This document shows positions 10,711 through 23,198 of a stretch of 64,000 bases of DNA, one piece after another (the first letter of the stretch is position 1; each line of letters starts with the position of its first letter). Location of the stretch: positions 806,001 through 870,000 of the forward strand of contig JACGCM010001844.1 of the NCBI GenBank assembly GCA_014058105.1. Reading direction: 5' to 3'. The DNA comes from Kingdonia uniflora (lineage: Eukaryota; Streptophyta; Magnoliopsida; Ranunculales; Circaeasteraceae). The notes under the pieces are model-generated. The model made no database searches, had not been told where the DNA came from, and saw only the letters and a program-made list of their open reading frames with translations. Position numbers and translations under genes: made by a program.

Positions 10711-12280
10711 AAAAAAATAAAGATCTCTATAAATCTTACCTGCACCGCAGATTATGTTGAAAGATATATTGTGCGGAGTTTCGGAAACACAAATATCAAT
10801 AGAAGATCGAAAATATTGTAATAGGTCATACCTTCCATGTTATTAAATATCTCCTCAGATTTTATGCGCACATATATGAGATTTCAACATACAAAATCAA
10901 GCAAATCCAGCGGTAGCACCTACAGGCAGATATTAGTTACTTCTACAGTTTGAGACATTTTTCAGTCAGTTCAAATCAGTAATTTGCAGACATAGATATA
11001 CCTTTACAACCACCCAATCATCTTAAGGAAATTGCTTACTTACTCTTACTACACAACCTCTTTACATTTTCAAACTCCTTTATTTTTCTCCACCCTCAAC
11101 TTCCATTGCTTTATACAAATATACACACCGAAATCCTTACAGTTTGCTTTATCCAGTAATACTCAATGACAAACTACCATTCCTTACACCTACATATTTA
11201 CAAACTTCTATTTTGTAGTAGACAACTATATATATAAGTTGAGAAGTTCGAAATACAGCATAAAAATTACATAACAAAAATATTGCATTAATTCAACAAT
11301 TCTTTACAAATTACTTTACAGATAACAAGTGTTCTAGACAATTTATAGATTACTTTACAAGTTACATCAAGTCACAGTTCAAAATACCTCTCGACAACCA
11401 ACTTGTAAGAAGATGCAATTTTGAAGCATCATCCAAACTCTAATCCCCTTCAGGAAGGAGCCAGGAAATAGTAGAACTGAAAATCACCAAAGAAATATGG
11501 CACCAGCAAAAGGATCTTCTACATGGCCAATATCTATGGTCCCTAGAAGAAAAACCTCTGCCACCACCACCTCTTCTACCATAACACCCACCACCACATA
11601 TATTAGAGATTGACGGAGGGTCCTATTTCTTAGACAGGGTCCACTAACTAGCAGAGTACCAGTGAGACTCCCTCAGACGAATGTCTGCCGTTTTATCTTC
11701 AGTTGTAACAACCCCCTCCGGAACAGCCACAGTCTATTTTGGAGCTTCTCCTCCGATGTCAACAGATAATGGAAGCACACTATCTGATAATAGCCATTCC
11801 CCGCCTCCATCACCTCCTAATACGACATATGATGGTATGTAGGGGACAACGGAATTGGCATCGATAGATGGAAAGGCTGGTGACCAATATATTTAACATA
11901 AAATCCATCCATCTTCCTTCAAATCTAAGATTCACGAGACTGTTGCCTTGTCATTACCACACTTTCAACCGTTACAAAATTTCAAGTATAGAAACAAGAA
12001 TACAAAAGATATAGTTTAGGGAAGAAGACTTGGTTCATCACACATCAATCAGAGTGCTCTTTATACTATGATCAGCATTAAAGCTGACTCTTCAAATTCC
12101 CAACGTCCGAAGGATTTCCCATGCACCAAAATTGGCTAGAACCATTGGTTCTAGAAAACCCAAAAGCCATAAACAGATATTCATGAAGCTATGCTGGAAA
12201 TAATTCCCAGGTATTAACTGCAGCATTGATGATGCTTCTCAGCCAACACCACTCGCCCACAATGTTTCTCGTATTGTTGG
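10711..12280. other. Spacer near the 3' end of element A, possible remnant of small ORF 1
   Basis: No clear gene is seen. On the minus strand around 11620-11400 a broken frame (IDIGHVEDPFAGAIFLW, stop, FSVLLFPGSFLKG) is loosely like the core and end of the small ORF family, at the place where ORF 1 lies in the other elements. The match is weak. Confidence 0.3.
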
Positions 12281-12640
12281 CTAAGAGGGGGCATTTGTAG
12301 TGGCTTATTTTTCATCTCGAACTCAAGCTTCTTCTTCGACTAGCATACGATCATCTGACCTCACCAACATAATACGTGGCACATTGATGGAAAAATTAGA
12401 ATCAAGACAACAACATCAGATAACAGATATAGCATGAACTTCTCAACCAAACTACTCGTCCATGATACTTCTCGTGTTCTTGGTTGAGAGTCATCTTGTA
12501 GTGGCTTATTCCTCATCTCGAACTCAAGCTTTATCTTCGACCTGCATATGACCACTCGACCTCCTTAATATATGCATGGCACTACTGAAAAGGCATTACA
12601 GTTATAGAGTTCTAGTAATTACTTTCGACCTCTACATCAG
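12230..12640 (+). repeat. 201-bp tandem duplication across the polypurine tract and LTR start of element A
   Basis: Two copies are offset by 201 bp. Both carry TGTAGTGGCTTATT (12296 and 12497) followed by CATCTCGAACTCAAGCTT, and both are preceded by similar sequence (ACTCGCCCACAATGTTTCTC and ACTCGTCCATGATACTTCTC). Only the first keeps a purine tract (AAGAGGGGG); the second reads GTTGAGAGTC. Confidence 0.8.
12282..12295 (+). other. Polypurine tract of element A
   Basis: TAAGAGGGGGCATT lies just before the TG at 12296 that starts the LTR. Confidence 0.5.
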
Positions 12641-13071
12641 CAGTTCGAGTTAAGCGAATGTACTATCATCAATGAAGCCATTATGAAATAATAAAGGTCA
12701 GACTGTTACACAATCAAATCAAATATTTTCAAACAAATATTGTAACGTCCATCATTAAGAATAATAATGGTCGTTAAACGGTCATATTATAAGACCTTTA
12801 AATAGAACTAGAGAATCTGAGATGAGGGACGGAAGATAGAAGAGTGCTCACTCAAACTCTATACAAAATACTCAAAGCTTCTCTTATAATATCTGGCAGT
12901 TATCAATAAACTACTTTTTTTCTAAATCCTCAAGAGAGGTCGTGGTTTTTAACCAATTCAAAGGTTCATCCACGCTAATCTTTATGTTATTACTCTTCCA
13001 TTATTCATTTAGAAGCTCTACATATCCTTGGTGTAAAGGATAAGTTTGGATCATGAAATTAGACTATTGCA
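12296..13071 (+). repeat. 3' LTR of element A (probable)
   Basis: The repeat runs from TGTAGTGGCT to about GACTATTGCA. The start follows a purine tract and resembles the starts of the C and D LTRs. The end (GGTGTAAAGGATAAGTTTGG onward) resembles the LTR ends of B and D (GGTGTAAGAAACTAATTTGA in B). A TATA-like TTTAAATAGA lies near 12800. The 5' partner is outside the window, so the right boundary is an estimate. Confidence 0.55.
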
Positions 13072-15530
13072 TAAGCGAATACTCTACTTCGTCTCTTTCA
13101 TTTAGTATTTCTCTCAATATCTCTAATGGGTTTCTCCCAATTTTAGATTTCGTGGTCTGTTCTGTAATGAGGTTCTTCTCTAAAGAACCAACACTTTGTT
13201 TTTCAAGAATTAGACAAGAGTAATTATTTTCGATTATAATCACATGGGTACTCTTCAAATCTACCCAATTTGTTACCCCTTAATCTATTTTTGTTGAATT
13301 GTTTATTATTTTGCTTCTTACACTGTTTACAAAGCAATATAGAGTCTCAAGAGATAGATGTAGAATGAGTTGTATGGAGAAAGTCGGGATATGGGGAAGT
13401 ATAAAGCAATGGTTAAGATTAAAATGGATGGCATCAAGTTCTGGTATTAAGGTTGTTGGGGCTTAATGGCTTCTTCAAACATGAGTATTTGAGAAGAAGA
13501 TGAAGACGACGATGTTATTGTTGCTAGTGTTGTGGGTCAGATTAAAACATAGGAAGATGATCTTTTTAATCCACATTATGTTAATGTATGCCAGATCCCA
13601 ACGACATCTCCGGGAGGCATGAACTTAGGTACAATAGATGCAACTGAGCATCATTCTTAAGCAATGCAAAAATAGGAAATTATTGGGCCTGGTAGTAATA
13701 TTTTGGGCCCCACTTGATCTAAAAACTGATGCATCACCGAGAATCTTGTTGATGAGATTGTTGTATGAGATGGACGGTGACTATGTGTCAAAAAGATAGG
13801 GAGATATTACAATGAGAAAGAGAGAGATTAACAGAGAGATAATCAATGTGCTCCAATGATGCTAAAGTTAGGGTCAACAATGGTAGAGGGTAAGAGTAAG
13901 AGAGACAAAGGGTAAATCAAAAAAAGTAATGAAGACGAGTTTAATGATATAAGAGAAGGTGAGTGAGAGAAAATGGTTACCAGCTGCCAAGTTTACGTGA
14001 TTTGTACGTGAGGGTATTTTTGGTACTTCAAGTATTTTTTTGACCAGTCAACTATGGTCAAAGAGCGGTCATAGGCCATTTGGGGTCCATGCTCAAATTT
14101 GAGCCAACAGTGGGGGGCAAGTAATAATTAACTAAAATAATGGGGCGCATGAGTAAATTTTCCCTTAAATTAATGGTGAGAAACCCTAATTACCTCCGAT
14201 TTCTTAATACAAAATAAAGGTTGAGAAACCCTAGACCCCATTATACAACTTCTACCAAGGTTTCACATCAAACAGTAAGCAAAAACCCATACTTGTAATT
14301 GAACAAATAAAACTAAAATAATAGAGAGAGCTCGATTTGGAAATTGTTTTTCCAATACAAGAGCTCAATTTCGTACCTGAAATTAAGTTTCTCGAAATGG
14401 GTTTCTTGCAAAACAAGAGAAGATGATTGCAATGGGGTTCTCAAAATGGAGTTCTTAATATATATATATATATAGAAAGAGAGAGAAAGAGAGAGAGAGC
14501 TATTGTAAATGAGTGAGAGAGATGATTGAAATCAATTAGAGGGAGTATGAAATTAGCTGGAGGGAGTGTAAAATCAGTTAGAGAGGAGAAAGGAGAGAGG
14601 ACAGAATGGTAACCTAAAATGGCTTTCTTAAAGATGTCAGGTCATTCGAACAACTGCAAATATCGTTCGAGCGACATGATAAATTAAGCTACATGCTTGT
14701 CATATGAGGGGTAAAATGGTCTTAATGAATTTTTCAATCAAGTCAGCGTTAGCCTCCCACGGTTGACTAACAGCCAAGAAGAAAATGGGGGGTAGACACT
14801 CATAAGTGACAAATATAGGGGGTAAACACTATTATCAAAAACCAAATGGGGGGTATAATCTAAAAACATCATTTATTAAAAAGTATTATTTGGCTGAATA
14901 ATGGTAGAATAGATTAAGAAAGCACAAATTATTTAACATGCATACCTTTCTGTGCCACTTTATTTCTGAGGTTACTAATATTGATTACTCTGTTGGCCAA
15001 AATCTATGAAGTATCTTACTAGTATAACCGCTAAACGGTTGGGATACCAATGTGATATTTTTTTAAAGCCTAAATGGCATGCCTTCGGCACTACACCTCT
15101 TTACTTTGTGTGCCTACGGCACTACCCAAAAAACTTGTATAAAATTTTTAGTAAGTAAAACACTACTTTTATGCATCTCGAAACATTGCTTTCATGTGTA
15201 TAGAGAGAGAATGAGATAGAAAAAACTTGAGAAGATGAGGTAGAGAAGAGTCCCCGGAGAGAGAGATAGAGATGCATAGTTTCTTGGAAGAGAACACATT
15301 TAATTTTTTTGCTTGGGAGAATAAAGATTGTAGTTAGGGAGAGGAGAGGAGAGATGAAGATTTAAGTTTGGAGGAAAGGGTTGGGTTTTTGGTCTTTTCG
15401 TCTGATAAACAAAAATTCCCAAAAGGTCATTCAGCTTGTCAATCTCGACCAAGTGGCAAAAACACCACCCCGGTTTAATATAGAGACAAGGTGATGAGCC
15501 CGCGCTATACACGATGGTTTAAGTACACAA
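13072..15530. other. Gene-free stretch between element A and copia-1
   Basis: No coding sequence is supported. It holds an (AT)n/(GA)n microsatellite at about 14458-14500. Near 14740-14870 there are repeated short phrases such as ATGGGGGGTA and TAGGGGGTAAACAC, which may be one end of a non-autonomous DNA transposon whose other end I could not find. A Helitron-like end is listed separately near 15020-15100. Confidence 0.5.
15020..15100 (-). mobile_element. Helitron-like 3' end (tentative)
   Basis: On the minus strand a short inverted repeat AACCGTTTAGCGGTT is followed by ATACTAG and then T. This fits the hairpin-then-CTAG end of plant Helitrons, which insert between A and T. The motif GTGCCGAAGGCATGCC lies just inside. 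Two similar places occur near 46680 and 57990. No Rep/helicase gene is seen, so this would be a non-autonomous copy. No 5' end was identified. Confidence 0.3.
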
Positions 15531-15915
15531 TGTAGGAAAATAATACAATTACTATGTTTAATAATAGGCTATGGAAAACAGATTATACTAACCTCGTTTC
15601 CTGTTCTTTCCTGCTCTTATAAAATCCTTTGTTCTTGAGTGGAGTCTTCCCTTGGATTGGCTACAGACCTTAATGAGATAGTTTTCTATGTTATAGCCTC
15701 CAAGAGGGACTTCCCTCTATTTAACTTGATAGGTTTTGACTGGTCTTCCCATTATACCCTCAAGCCTTAATAAAGAGGAATTCTAAGTCCTACCAACCTT
15801 AACTTGGTGTAACAATTGGGTACAACCAATAACTCTTATACGACCTATTATTATGTCTGCTCACAAACTGGTTGATAAACATTGAGTAGTGTTGGTATAG
15901 ATGGAAAATCCAACA
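15531..15915 (-). repeat. 3' LTR of copia-1
   Basis: On the minus strand it starts TGTTGGATTTTCCATC and ends TTTCCTACA, typical copia ends. To its right (15916-15932) the minus strand reads AGCGTCGGGTGAGAGAT, a purine-rich tract directly before the LTR. The repeat is closely matched by 26722-27090. Confidence 0.8.
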
Positions 15916-16094
15916 ATCTCTCACCCGACGCTAACTCGATTTTAAGAAAAAATATTTTTAACCTGATTCACAATTTTTATGAAAAGCAGATGGCCATCAT
16001 TTGTTTTTAAAACCACACATGATAATTTGTCCAAGATAATGTTACATCAAACTTGACTTTAACTCTGCAACTATAAAGATGGCTAACACGGTTC

Positions 16095-19000
16095 ACGAAC
16101 AAATTTTGGTCAGGCCTTTGAGCACATGCCTAATTCATAGCGTGGGCATCGAGCTAGCAACCTCAATAGCTTTCAAGTGTAATTTCTTTACTGGTGGAGT
16201 TTAACGTGTGAATGGAAAATGTATACCTTAATGATGTGCCTGTATATTTCCATTAGCGTCCTCCAACATGTGCTTACCAGACACATGTAATTTCAATACT
16301 TAGACAAACCGTCATACGAAGACTATCGCTCATACTGAAATGAAGGCCAAAGAATGTGGAACCTACCCATATCCAACCCAAGTAAACTTGAGAAACCTTT
16401 CAGTATTCTCTAAATGTACATGATACTTAGACAACTGTCATGTGATGAAATCACTCATATCTAAAACTTTATTGCAATTTCATAATTTAAACTTAATATG
16501 TGCACATATAATAACAGATCCAAATATGGTAGCTAAATAATCAAAATCAAATCTAAATATCTACCAAAATAATAACCAGGAATAACTTCCATATGGATAA
16601 AGAATCCTAGTACAATAACAGTAAATAAAATAAAACAATAACTACTCCCACGTAAAAGAGTAATTCTCAAAGAGACTCCAGTAAAATCTATGTGAGAGTA
16701 GCCCAAAACCATGAGCTCATCCGATCTCCTATAAACCAATCTGGAATTTTTAGTCCTCTTCAAATAGTAAAGAACCTTCTTGGCTGCCTGGCAGTAAATA
16801 ACATAAGGGTTTTGTTGGTACTTTCCTAATATCCCAACAACAAAACTGATGTCGAGTCTCATACATATCATACCATACATGAGGCTACCAGCAGCTTAAG
16901 CATATTCCTTAGAGATGTTTGAAGAAACTGTTTCATGCGGCATCGTCTTCCTGAAGATATCTCCCTTGACAATAGGGACTTCACCTGCTTTGCAATCCTG
17001 TATGCCATACCTATTCAAAACTTTATCGATATACGCACTCTGGGATATGCCAAGTATCCCTCTGGTCCTGTATCACTTAATCTTGATGTCAAGAACATAA
17101 CTAGCATCTCCCATATCCTTCATATCAAAATTCTGAGATAAGAAGGCTTTGTCTCCTGAAGAAACCAAACGTCAATGTTAGAGAGTAAAATATCGTCGAC
17201 GTACAAAACCATAAATATAAAATGTCTCCTACTCTGCTTGATGTATATAAAATAAACCAATTTGTACTTGACAAAATTATGGTTCGAGGCCACCTCATGA
17301 AACTGTAGGTACCACTGCCTGGACGCCTACTTGAATCCGTAGATAGAGCGATTAAGCTTGGAAAATAGTCAAACCTTCCCTTTGGTCTCAAAACATTTCT
17401 GTAAATCTATTCATTAAGACATCCATTAATAAATGATGTCGTAACGTCCATCTGATGAAGCTCTAAATCAAAATGAGTCGTAAGAGCTAATATTTTCCGC
17501 AATGAATCCTTCTTCGAAATTGGTGAGAAAGTCTCATCAAAGTTAATTCTTGGACGCTGCTTCAAACCCTTATTAATAAGTCTCACTTTGAAATGCTCAG
17601 CCTTACCTTCAGAATCACGTTTGGTCTTAAAGATCTATTTGTATTCAACTCCCTTAGATCCTTCAGGCAAAAATGTCAACTTCCATACAGAGTTGCGAGA
17701 TATATAATCCATCTCCTCCGTCATAGCATTACGCCACTGATCTATAAAATAACTAGCCATAGCCGAACTAAAAGATAATGGATCATCGAAATCAAATAAA
17801 TCCCCTTCAACTGAATAAAAGTGGTAATCTGAAGAAATAGTTGAATTCTTTATTCTAGAGAATCTCCAAGTAGGAGCAAGAGGCTGGGCTGGAGGTGGAA
17901 CATTAGGAACCTGAACGGGAGCGGGTATAGGAAAGATCTGAGGGAGAATGGGTGTTATGGCAGGATCTGGAACTGGGTCTGGAATCGTACTCGTCATAAT
18001 GCCAATATCAGATAAACGCGTAAGCATAACAACACTGATCGGAATAGCAGTTGAACTCTGAGTTTCAGAACCCTCCTCAAAGACAACCTCTCTATGAATA
18101 ATATTGGTAAAATATTCTCTTTCCCTCTATGAAATAAGCCTGAACACTCTCCCCATAAATTCATAGGTAAATCAGTATGGCATAACATGTTGTGAACCAT
18201 GTTCTGATAAGTTTGTTTACAGCATTCACAAACACCGTTCTACTCTAGTGATCTTGGGATAGTGTACTTGACTACAATACCCTGATCCTTTAAATACTGA
18301 TAGAATGGTCCCGAATGTGGATCGTCTTGATCGATCTTACCATAATACTCACCTCCTCTATCTGGCTGGATAGCCTTGATCTTTAGATCAACTATTTCTT
18401 AACCTCTAACTATAAAATCATAAATATATTAAGTGATTTAGACTTTTGATGGATAAGAAAAATATAGGTATAACGAGAGAATTTGTCAATGAAAGTGATA
18501 AAATATCAATGACCACTACGGGATGGAATAGAAAAAGTTCCACATATATCTGAATGAATCACCTGTAAAAGGTCAGTGTTACGAGTAGATTCAAATTTTC
18601 TGATCTTGGTCAATTTCCATGAATACAATCGATACAAGTCTAAAAATCAGATAAGTCTAAAACTCTATTAGCCCCATCTCGAACCATAATCTCTAACCTC
18701 TTTCTAGAAATATGTTCTACTTGTTTGTGCCATAGCGTCGAAGATTACTCAGAAACTCTAGAACGTTTAGAAGTAGATGAAATATTAGCCTCAGTAGATA
18801 AACATAATAGAGAGGTCTCAAATGAATGATCAATAGATAGACGATATGACTTATCAACTAGAAAACCAAAACCAATAATAGAATCATGATAAATAATGTC
18901 AAAACCACCATGTTTGAAATTGAAAAAATAACTGAAAGAGTACAACCGAGAAACTAAAACTAGAGATTGTCTTATCAAAGGAACATAAAAGGTGCCTGTC

Positions 19001-19607
19001 AAATCAAAAGTAACACCCGTGTCTAAACCAAGTGAATAATGCCAACAAACACAATTGGAAGGTTTCTAGCATCTCCTGAGAAAACCTGTTCTTCAGGCCT
19101 TGCCGGCTGTATGCTTATGAACCCTTGTAGAGAATTTGAAATATGAACAGTTGCCCCAGAATCAAGCCACCAAGAGTTTATAGAAACATCAACCAAATTA
19201 GATTCAAAGCAAACATAAATGTGTGAGCGCATATTTTTACTACCATCATACTTCAGCGATAAAAGCTGAGATAAGTTACTATACTGCCTTCCCTTGACGA
19301 AACCCTCAAACTGTTTCTTAATAACATCTAACAGTTCCTTTGTGGTACTTTTTTCAGCGATACCGCCCCGCATAAAAGGATCGATTGAAGAATGAATAAT
19401 GAGATTTGTCATTTTATTGGCTTTAACCCATTTAACATGGGCTACTTTCTCAGCATTAGAAGAGGTATCTGTAAGATTTACAGGGTTGGCTTTAGTGAGA
19501 TCAAAACCAAAATTAAGGTAGACTTGAGTAATCTAGACTGTGAGCTTCCAATTATAGTAGTTAGAGTCCGTCAAGGTTTCAATATTAGTCAGTTGGTTCT
19601 GGATCAT
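16095..19607 (-). pseudogene. Copia-1 gag-pol remains
   Basis: A Ty1/copia polyprotein read on the minus strand. Gag begins MIQNQLTNIETLTDSNYYNW at 19607 and continues TTKELLDVIKKQFEGF. An internal deletion removes the zinc knuckle and joins gag directly to the protease (SWWLDSGATVHISN, catalytic DSG kept, near 19170). The pre-integrase motif (LWHKQVEHISRKR) and integrase fragments follow to about 18000, then the linker and RT start (QWRNAMTEEMDYISRN). RT keeps YVDDILL near 17195. RNase H is reduced to DISFVVGILGKYQQNP and a damaged tail near 16880-16530. A possible carboxyl end (LFVNRVSHLYS) lies near 16100. Many stops and frameshifts make it inactive. Confidence 0.85.
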
Positions 19608-19624
19608 AGAGTCCTTAGCTGAAT

Positions 19625-20440
19625 GAACCAAAGAGTTATTTTAGGACGTACAAAAAATTAAAAATAAATTTGCCCGTTTAACTTAATCTGTAAAATATCT
19701 ATAACTTGATGTCTTTAATCTCAATCTGTCCTAGGGTTAGGATGGTCGAGTCAGAGTGTATATTATATTTTAAGGTATTGACTTTTTATTCTGCAGGTAC
19801 AGCGATATATCATCTAATCACTCCTTTGGGTGGTGATTTGAAATACATTACCCCCTATTTTGTGATAACTCAAGCTCAAGACTAGACTGGCTACCTACTG
19901 TTTGACTCGAGATACTTCCTCACCTTTGGGCCAAGGGTTATCCTTATCTCCCAGTACCGTGTAGCCTATCTTGACCCACTAATTAATTAAAAGTTTCTTA
20001 ACCTCCTTTGGGTGGTCTAATTATTTCAAGTTTAATTAGTACAAAGTAGTCTTAATGAGACTTTACAAGAGAGTCTCAAAATTAGAAGAATATTTAACTC
20101 CATGGATAAAACTCCTTTGGGTGTATTTACCCATTTTATATCCCACCTTCATAACGACTACTTGATCTCACTTAAACCCTATTTCATTAATGATATATTA
20201 TAGCTTATACCTGATATTATAATCTAATTAATAATAAATATTAATGACTTGTTGCTTAAATTTTTCATTACTAATTTATAGTAATTCCTTAAGAGAATCG
20301 CCTCATTATGAAGTACTGCATAATCGTAAGCACATCATATACAATAAGTATGAGCTCATAAGAACAAAAAACCCATTGTAAAAAATTATATATATTATGA
20401 TAATACAATAGTTGTTCCAACAGCTAGAAGCCTGAGGATC
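19625..20440 (-). other. Leader region of copia-1 with a spaced CCCAAAGG motif
   Basis: Untranslated sequence upstream of gag on the minus strand. The octamer CCCAAAGG occurs four times (plus-strand positions 19823-19830, 19923-19930, 20005-20012 and 20114-20121), 82-109 bases apart. The copia-2 leader has the same motif. No ORF is seen. Confidence 0.6.
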
Positions 20441-20452
20441 ACCAATATCCAA

Positions 20453-20806
20453 CTGTAAGAGTTATTATGGACCACATGAGTAAGGATTTTTTTTAGTAAT
20501 TGTGGGTTTCTAATTATGATGATCCAACTCCAAATAGGAAACCAATCCTATTGGTTAATGAGGTTAGGGTTTCCTACAACTCTGTACTTTGATGGAAAGT
20601 AGTTCTAATTGAAATAGGAAACTAGGTCCTCTCTCTACCTATATAAGTGTGCCTAGCCCATTAACGAAAATACAATCTCAAAGGAAAGGTTAAAGGAGAG
20701 AAAACCTAGTTGTCACCACTCGCCGCCACCGATGAACTCAAAGGACATACCTTAATCAATCAAGCTATGGATCAAGGTATGTGATTATGTTTCTACATTA
20801 TCGTTT
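20453..20806 (+). repeat. Probable 5' LTR of copia-2
   Basis: It begins TGTAAGAGTTATTATGGACC and holds a TATA box (CTATATAAGTGTG, near 20640) and a CT-rich then coding-like R/U5 stretch typical of plant copia LTRs. The end near GTTTCTACA (20806) is a guess. A weak primer-binding-like TGGCTATCA follows near 20815. I did not find a matching 3' LTR downstream of pol. Confidence 0.5.
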
Positions 20807-21825
20807 ATTATGGCTATCATATTAGGTCCTTGATCCTTATTAGATCTCTAACATTTATAGATCTTGTCATGTTTTACATGTAGTATCATGAGCTATGATT
20901 GGACTTTTACAATTTTCTGATTATGATTCATTTGTGTTACGTTTCGTTGTTATGTGATCTTTTAACAAATTAATTTTTTTACAAATATTTCCCCGAGTGT
21001 TGATCGTTAGATCACGATTAGGTTTATTGAATACATATATAATATTAAGGTGTATGTTTAGATCTGAATTGTAACAAAGTAATAATTGTTTGTTGATGAG
21101 ATGTTTTTGCAATCACATGAATATGAGATGCATTAATTATATATAATTGTGTGCCTCTTAAAGGTTATAGTTTTGTTGTGGTCCAACAATCAATATGAGT
21201 AGGGTTGGTTTTGCTTGTCACCGTCTATTGGTCATTTATTAAGGTAGACCAATGTTATTTAAATATTCGATTGTCTAATACTTTGTTGCATAAGCACTTA
21301 GCATGTCGGTATATGTTCGTATTATTCTAATTTCTTATTTTTGATCTAAGGCTTAAATAATATGCTTTGGCCATATTATATCGGCTTGAAACTCGTGACC
21401 AAGGTCGGTTGGAAGTCACCAAAGTGACCTAATTATTATAATGCATGGATATCAAGCCGAGTATGTAATGCGATTTATTTATCTCAAAATATTATGAATT
21501 AGCCCAAAGGCGGATTTACTTTTGGGAGACTAATAAATTGATATAGGGTAATTGATATGTATTCTAGTTTGAGTTTGGAACTACTAACCCAAAGGTGAAG
21601 GACCTTACACAATTTGGTGTACACTTTTAATTAGCCCTATTATATTAATATTATAACAATTTGAGTGGATATTTTATATATTACATTTTAGACCCAAAGG
21701 TTGATTTGTGATGATATTATCAGTTCATCATCGGAATATAATTTGGTTTTAATTTCTTATATTCTAACTCATGTTTAATTTCTTTATAACTTGTAGCATT
21801 AATATTTTGCAAGCTTTTAATTATT
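20807..21825 (+). other. Leader region of copia-2 with a spaced CCCAAAGG motif
   Basis: About 1 kb of untranslated, AT-rich sequence before gag. CCCAAAGG occurs at 21503-21510, 21588-21595 and 21693-21700, with a degenerate copy (CACCAAAGTG) near 21417. Spacing is 85-105 bases, close to that in the copia-1 leader. Confidence 0.6.
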
Positions 21826-22111
21826 TTGCAGTACCAAACCCTGTTTTGCTACATTCGTATACTTTTATCTATTCCAATTCACAATGGAACTAATGTTTTA
21901 GACTGGAGTGAACAAATTCAGCTTTACTCAGATGTTCTAGATCATAATTTAACACTCTTGGCTAAAAAATATGCTGATCTTTCTACTGAGAGCAGTAGGG
22001 ATGAGAAGACTATCCATAAAGCTTGGGAAAGGTCGAACAGGTTAAACCTTATATTTATACAGATGACCATAGTGACTAATATCAATTTTTCACTTCCTCA
22101 GTTTAAAAATA

Positions 22112-22191
22112 TGAATGAACATGTCTTAGAAATGATAAATCTAATGGTGTACAAGGCATGCATGAACATGTCTTAGAAATGATAAATCTAG
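22112..22191 (+). repeat. Short tandem duplication within copia-2 gag
   Basis: GAACATGTCTTAGAAATGAT occurs twice, about 48 bp apart (near 22117 and 22165). It introduces a stop and shifts the gag frame. Confidence 0.8.
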
Positions 22192-23167
22192 TTGTTAAGC
22201 TTAAAATATTGGGGATGAAAGTGAATAATTTCTTTATTGTTCAATTTATTTTGAACTCTTTGCCTTCTCAGTTTGGTCTATTTCAAATTCATTACAACAC
22301 TATTAAGGATAATTGGAATGTGAATGAATTAGCCAACATGATTGTTCAAGGGGAGGCAAGGCTTAAGCAACAAAGAAATCATTCAGTTAATCTTACCACA
22401 CAGGAAATAATAAATAATTGGGAAAGCCTAATAAGAAATGAGGATTACTCAAGGTAAAGGGGACTTCTAATGTTACCAAGGCTCCTAAGAAGGAATGTGA
22501 TAATGAACGTAATAGATGTTACTTCTGTAAAAAGATGGGGTATGTTAAGAAAGATTGTCAAAAACGTAAGGCTTGGTTCGAAAAGAAAGGTAATCATTTA
22601 ACTTTTGTATGTTTCGAATCAAATCTTACTAAAGTTCCTTCTAACACTTGGTGGATTAACTCGAGTGCTATTGTTCATGTTTCTAATACGATGCAGGGAC
22701 TCCTTACGACCCAGAACGCAGAACCAAATAAAAAATTCATATTCATGGAAAATAGAGTTAAAGCTTCTGTTTAAGCCGTAGGGACCTCTAATTTATTCTT
22801 AGACACTAGACATCATTTTGATTTATCGCTTACCTTCTATGTTCCTTCAGTTTCTCACAATTTGCCTTTTTTATCTCTTTTAGACCTCGATGGGTATTTT
22901 CACTTTGGGAATGGTTCTTTGAGTTTATTCAATAATTTTGCTTTTATTAGTTCTGGTATTTTATGTCATGACCTATATAAATTAAATCTTGATAACATGT
23001 TTGCCCAAACCCTTTTGATCCTATATCCTAATGTTGGAACAAAACGTGGCATAACTAATAAAAAGTCCTCCATCTTGTGGCACAGACGTCTGGGGCATAT
23101 CTCTAAAAAAGAATGCAAAGATTAGCAAAAGATGGGATCCTTCCAAACCTAGATTTTACCAATTTTG

Positions 23168-23196
<29 letters not shown>
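23168..23196 (+). repeat. (GT)n microsatellite inside the copia-2 integrase
   Basis: A 29-base uninterrupted GT run sits in the zinc-finger part of integrase, just before CMDCIKDKQTKHTKKG in another frame. It breaks the reading frame. Confidence 0.95.

Positions 23197-23198
<2 letters not shown>

Larger units (their letters stand above)
2301..13071 (+). mobile_element. Tat-like Ty3/gypsy element A (left part cut off by D)
   Basis: In order it holds the integrase end of pol (plus strand), tandem repeats, a long antisense gene block (minus strand, about 10.6 kb down to 4.5 kb), a polypurine tract and a 3' LTR. The order matches the complete element B (31215-45263). The gag, protease, RT and RNase H portions are absent, presumably because D inserted into the pol gene and the rest lies left of the window. 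All coding parts carry stops. Confidence 0.75.

Noticed and set aside
13990..14870. Possible inverted-repeat transposon
   Set aside because: GGGG-rich phrases at both sides are similar in style but do not form a convincing inverted repeat by eye.
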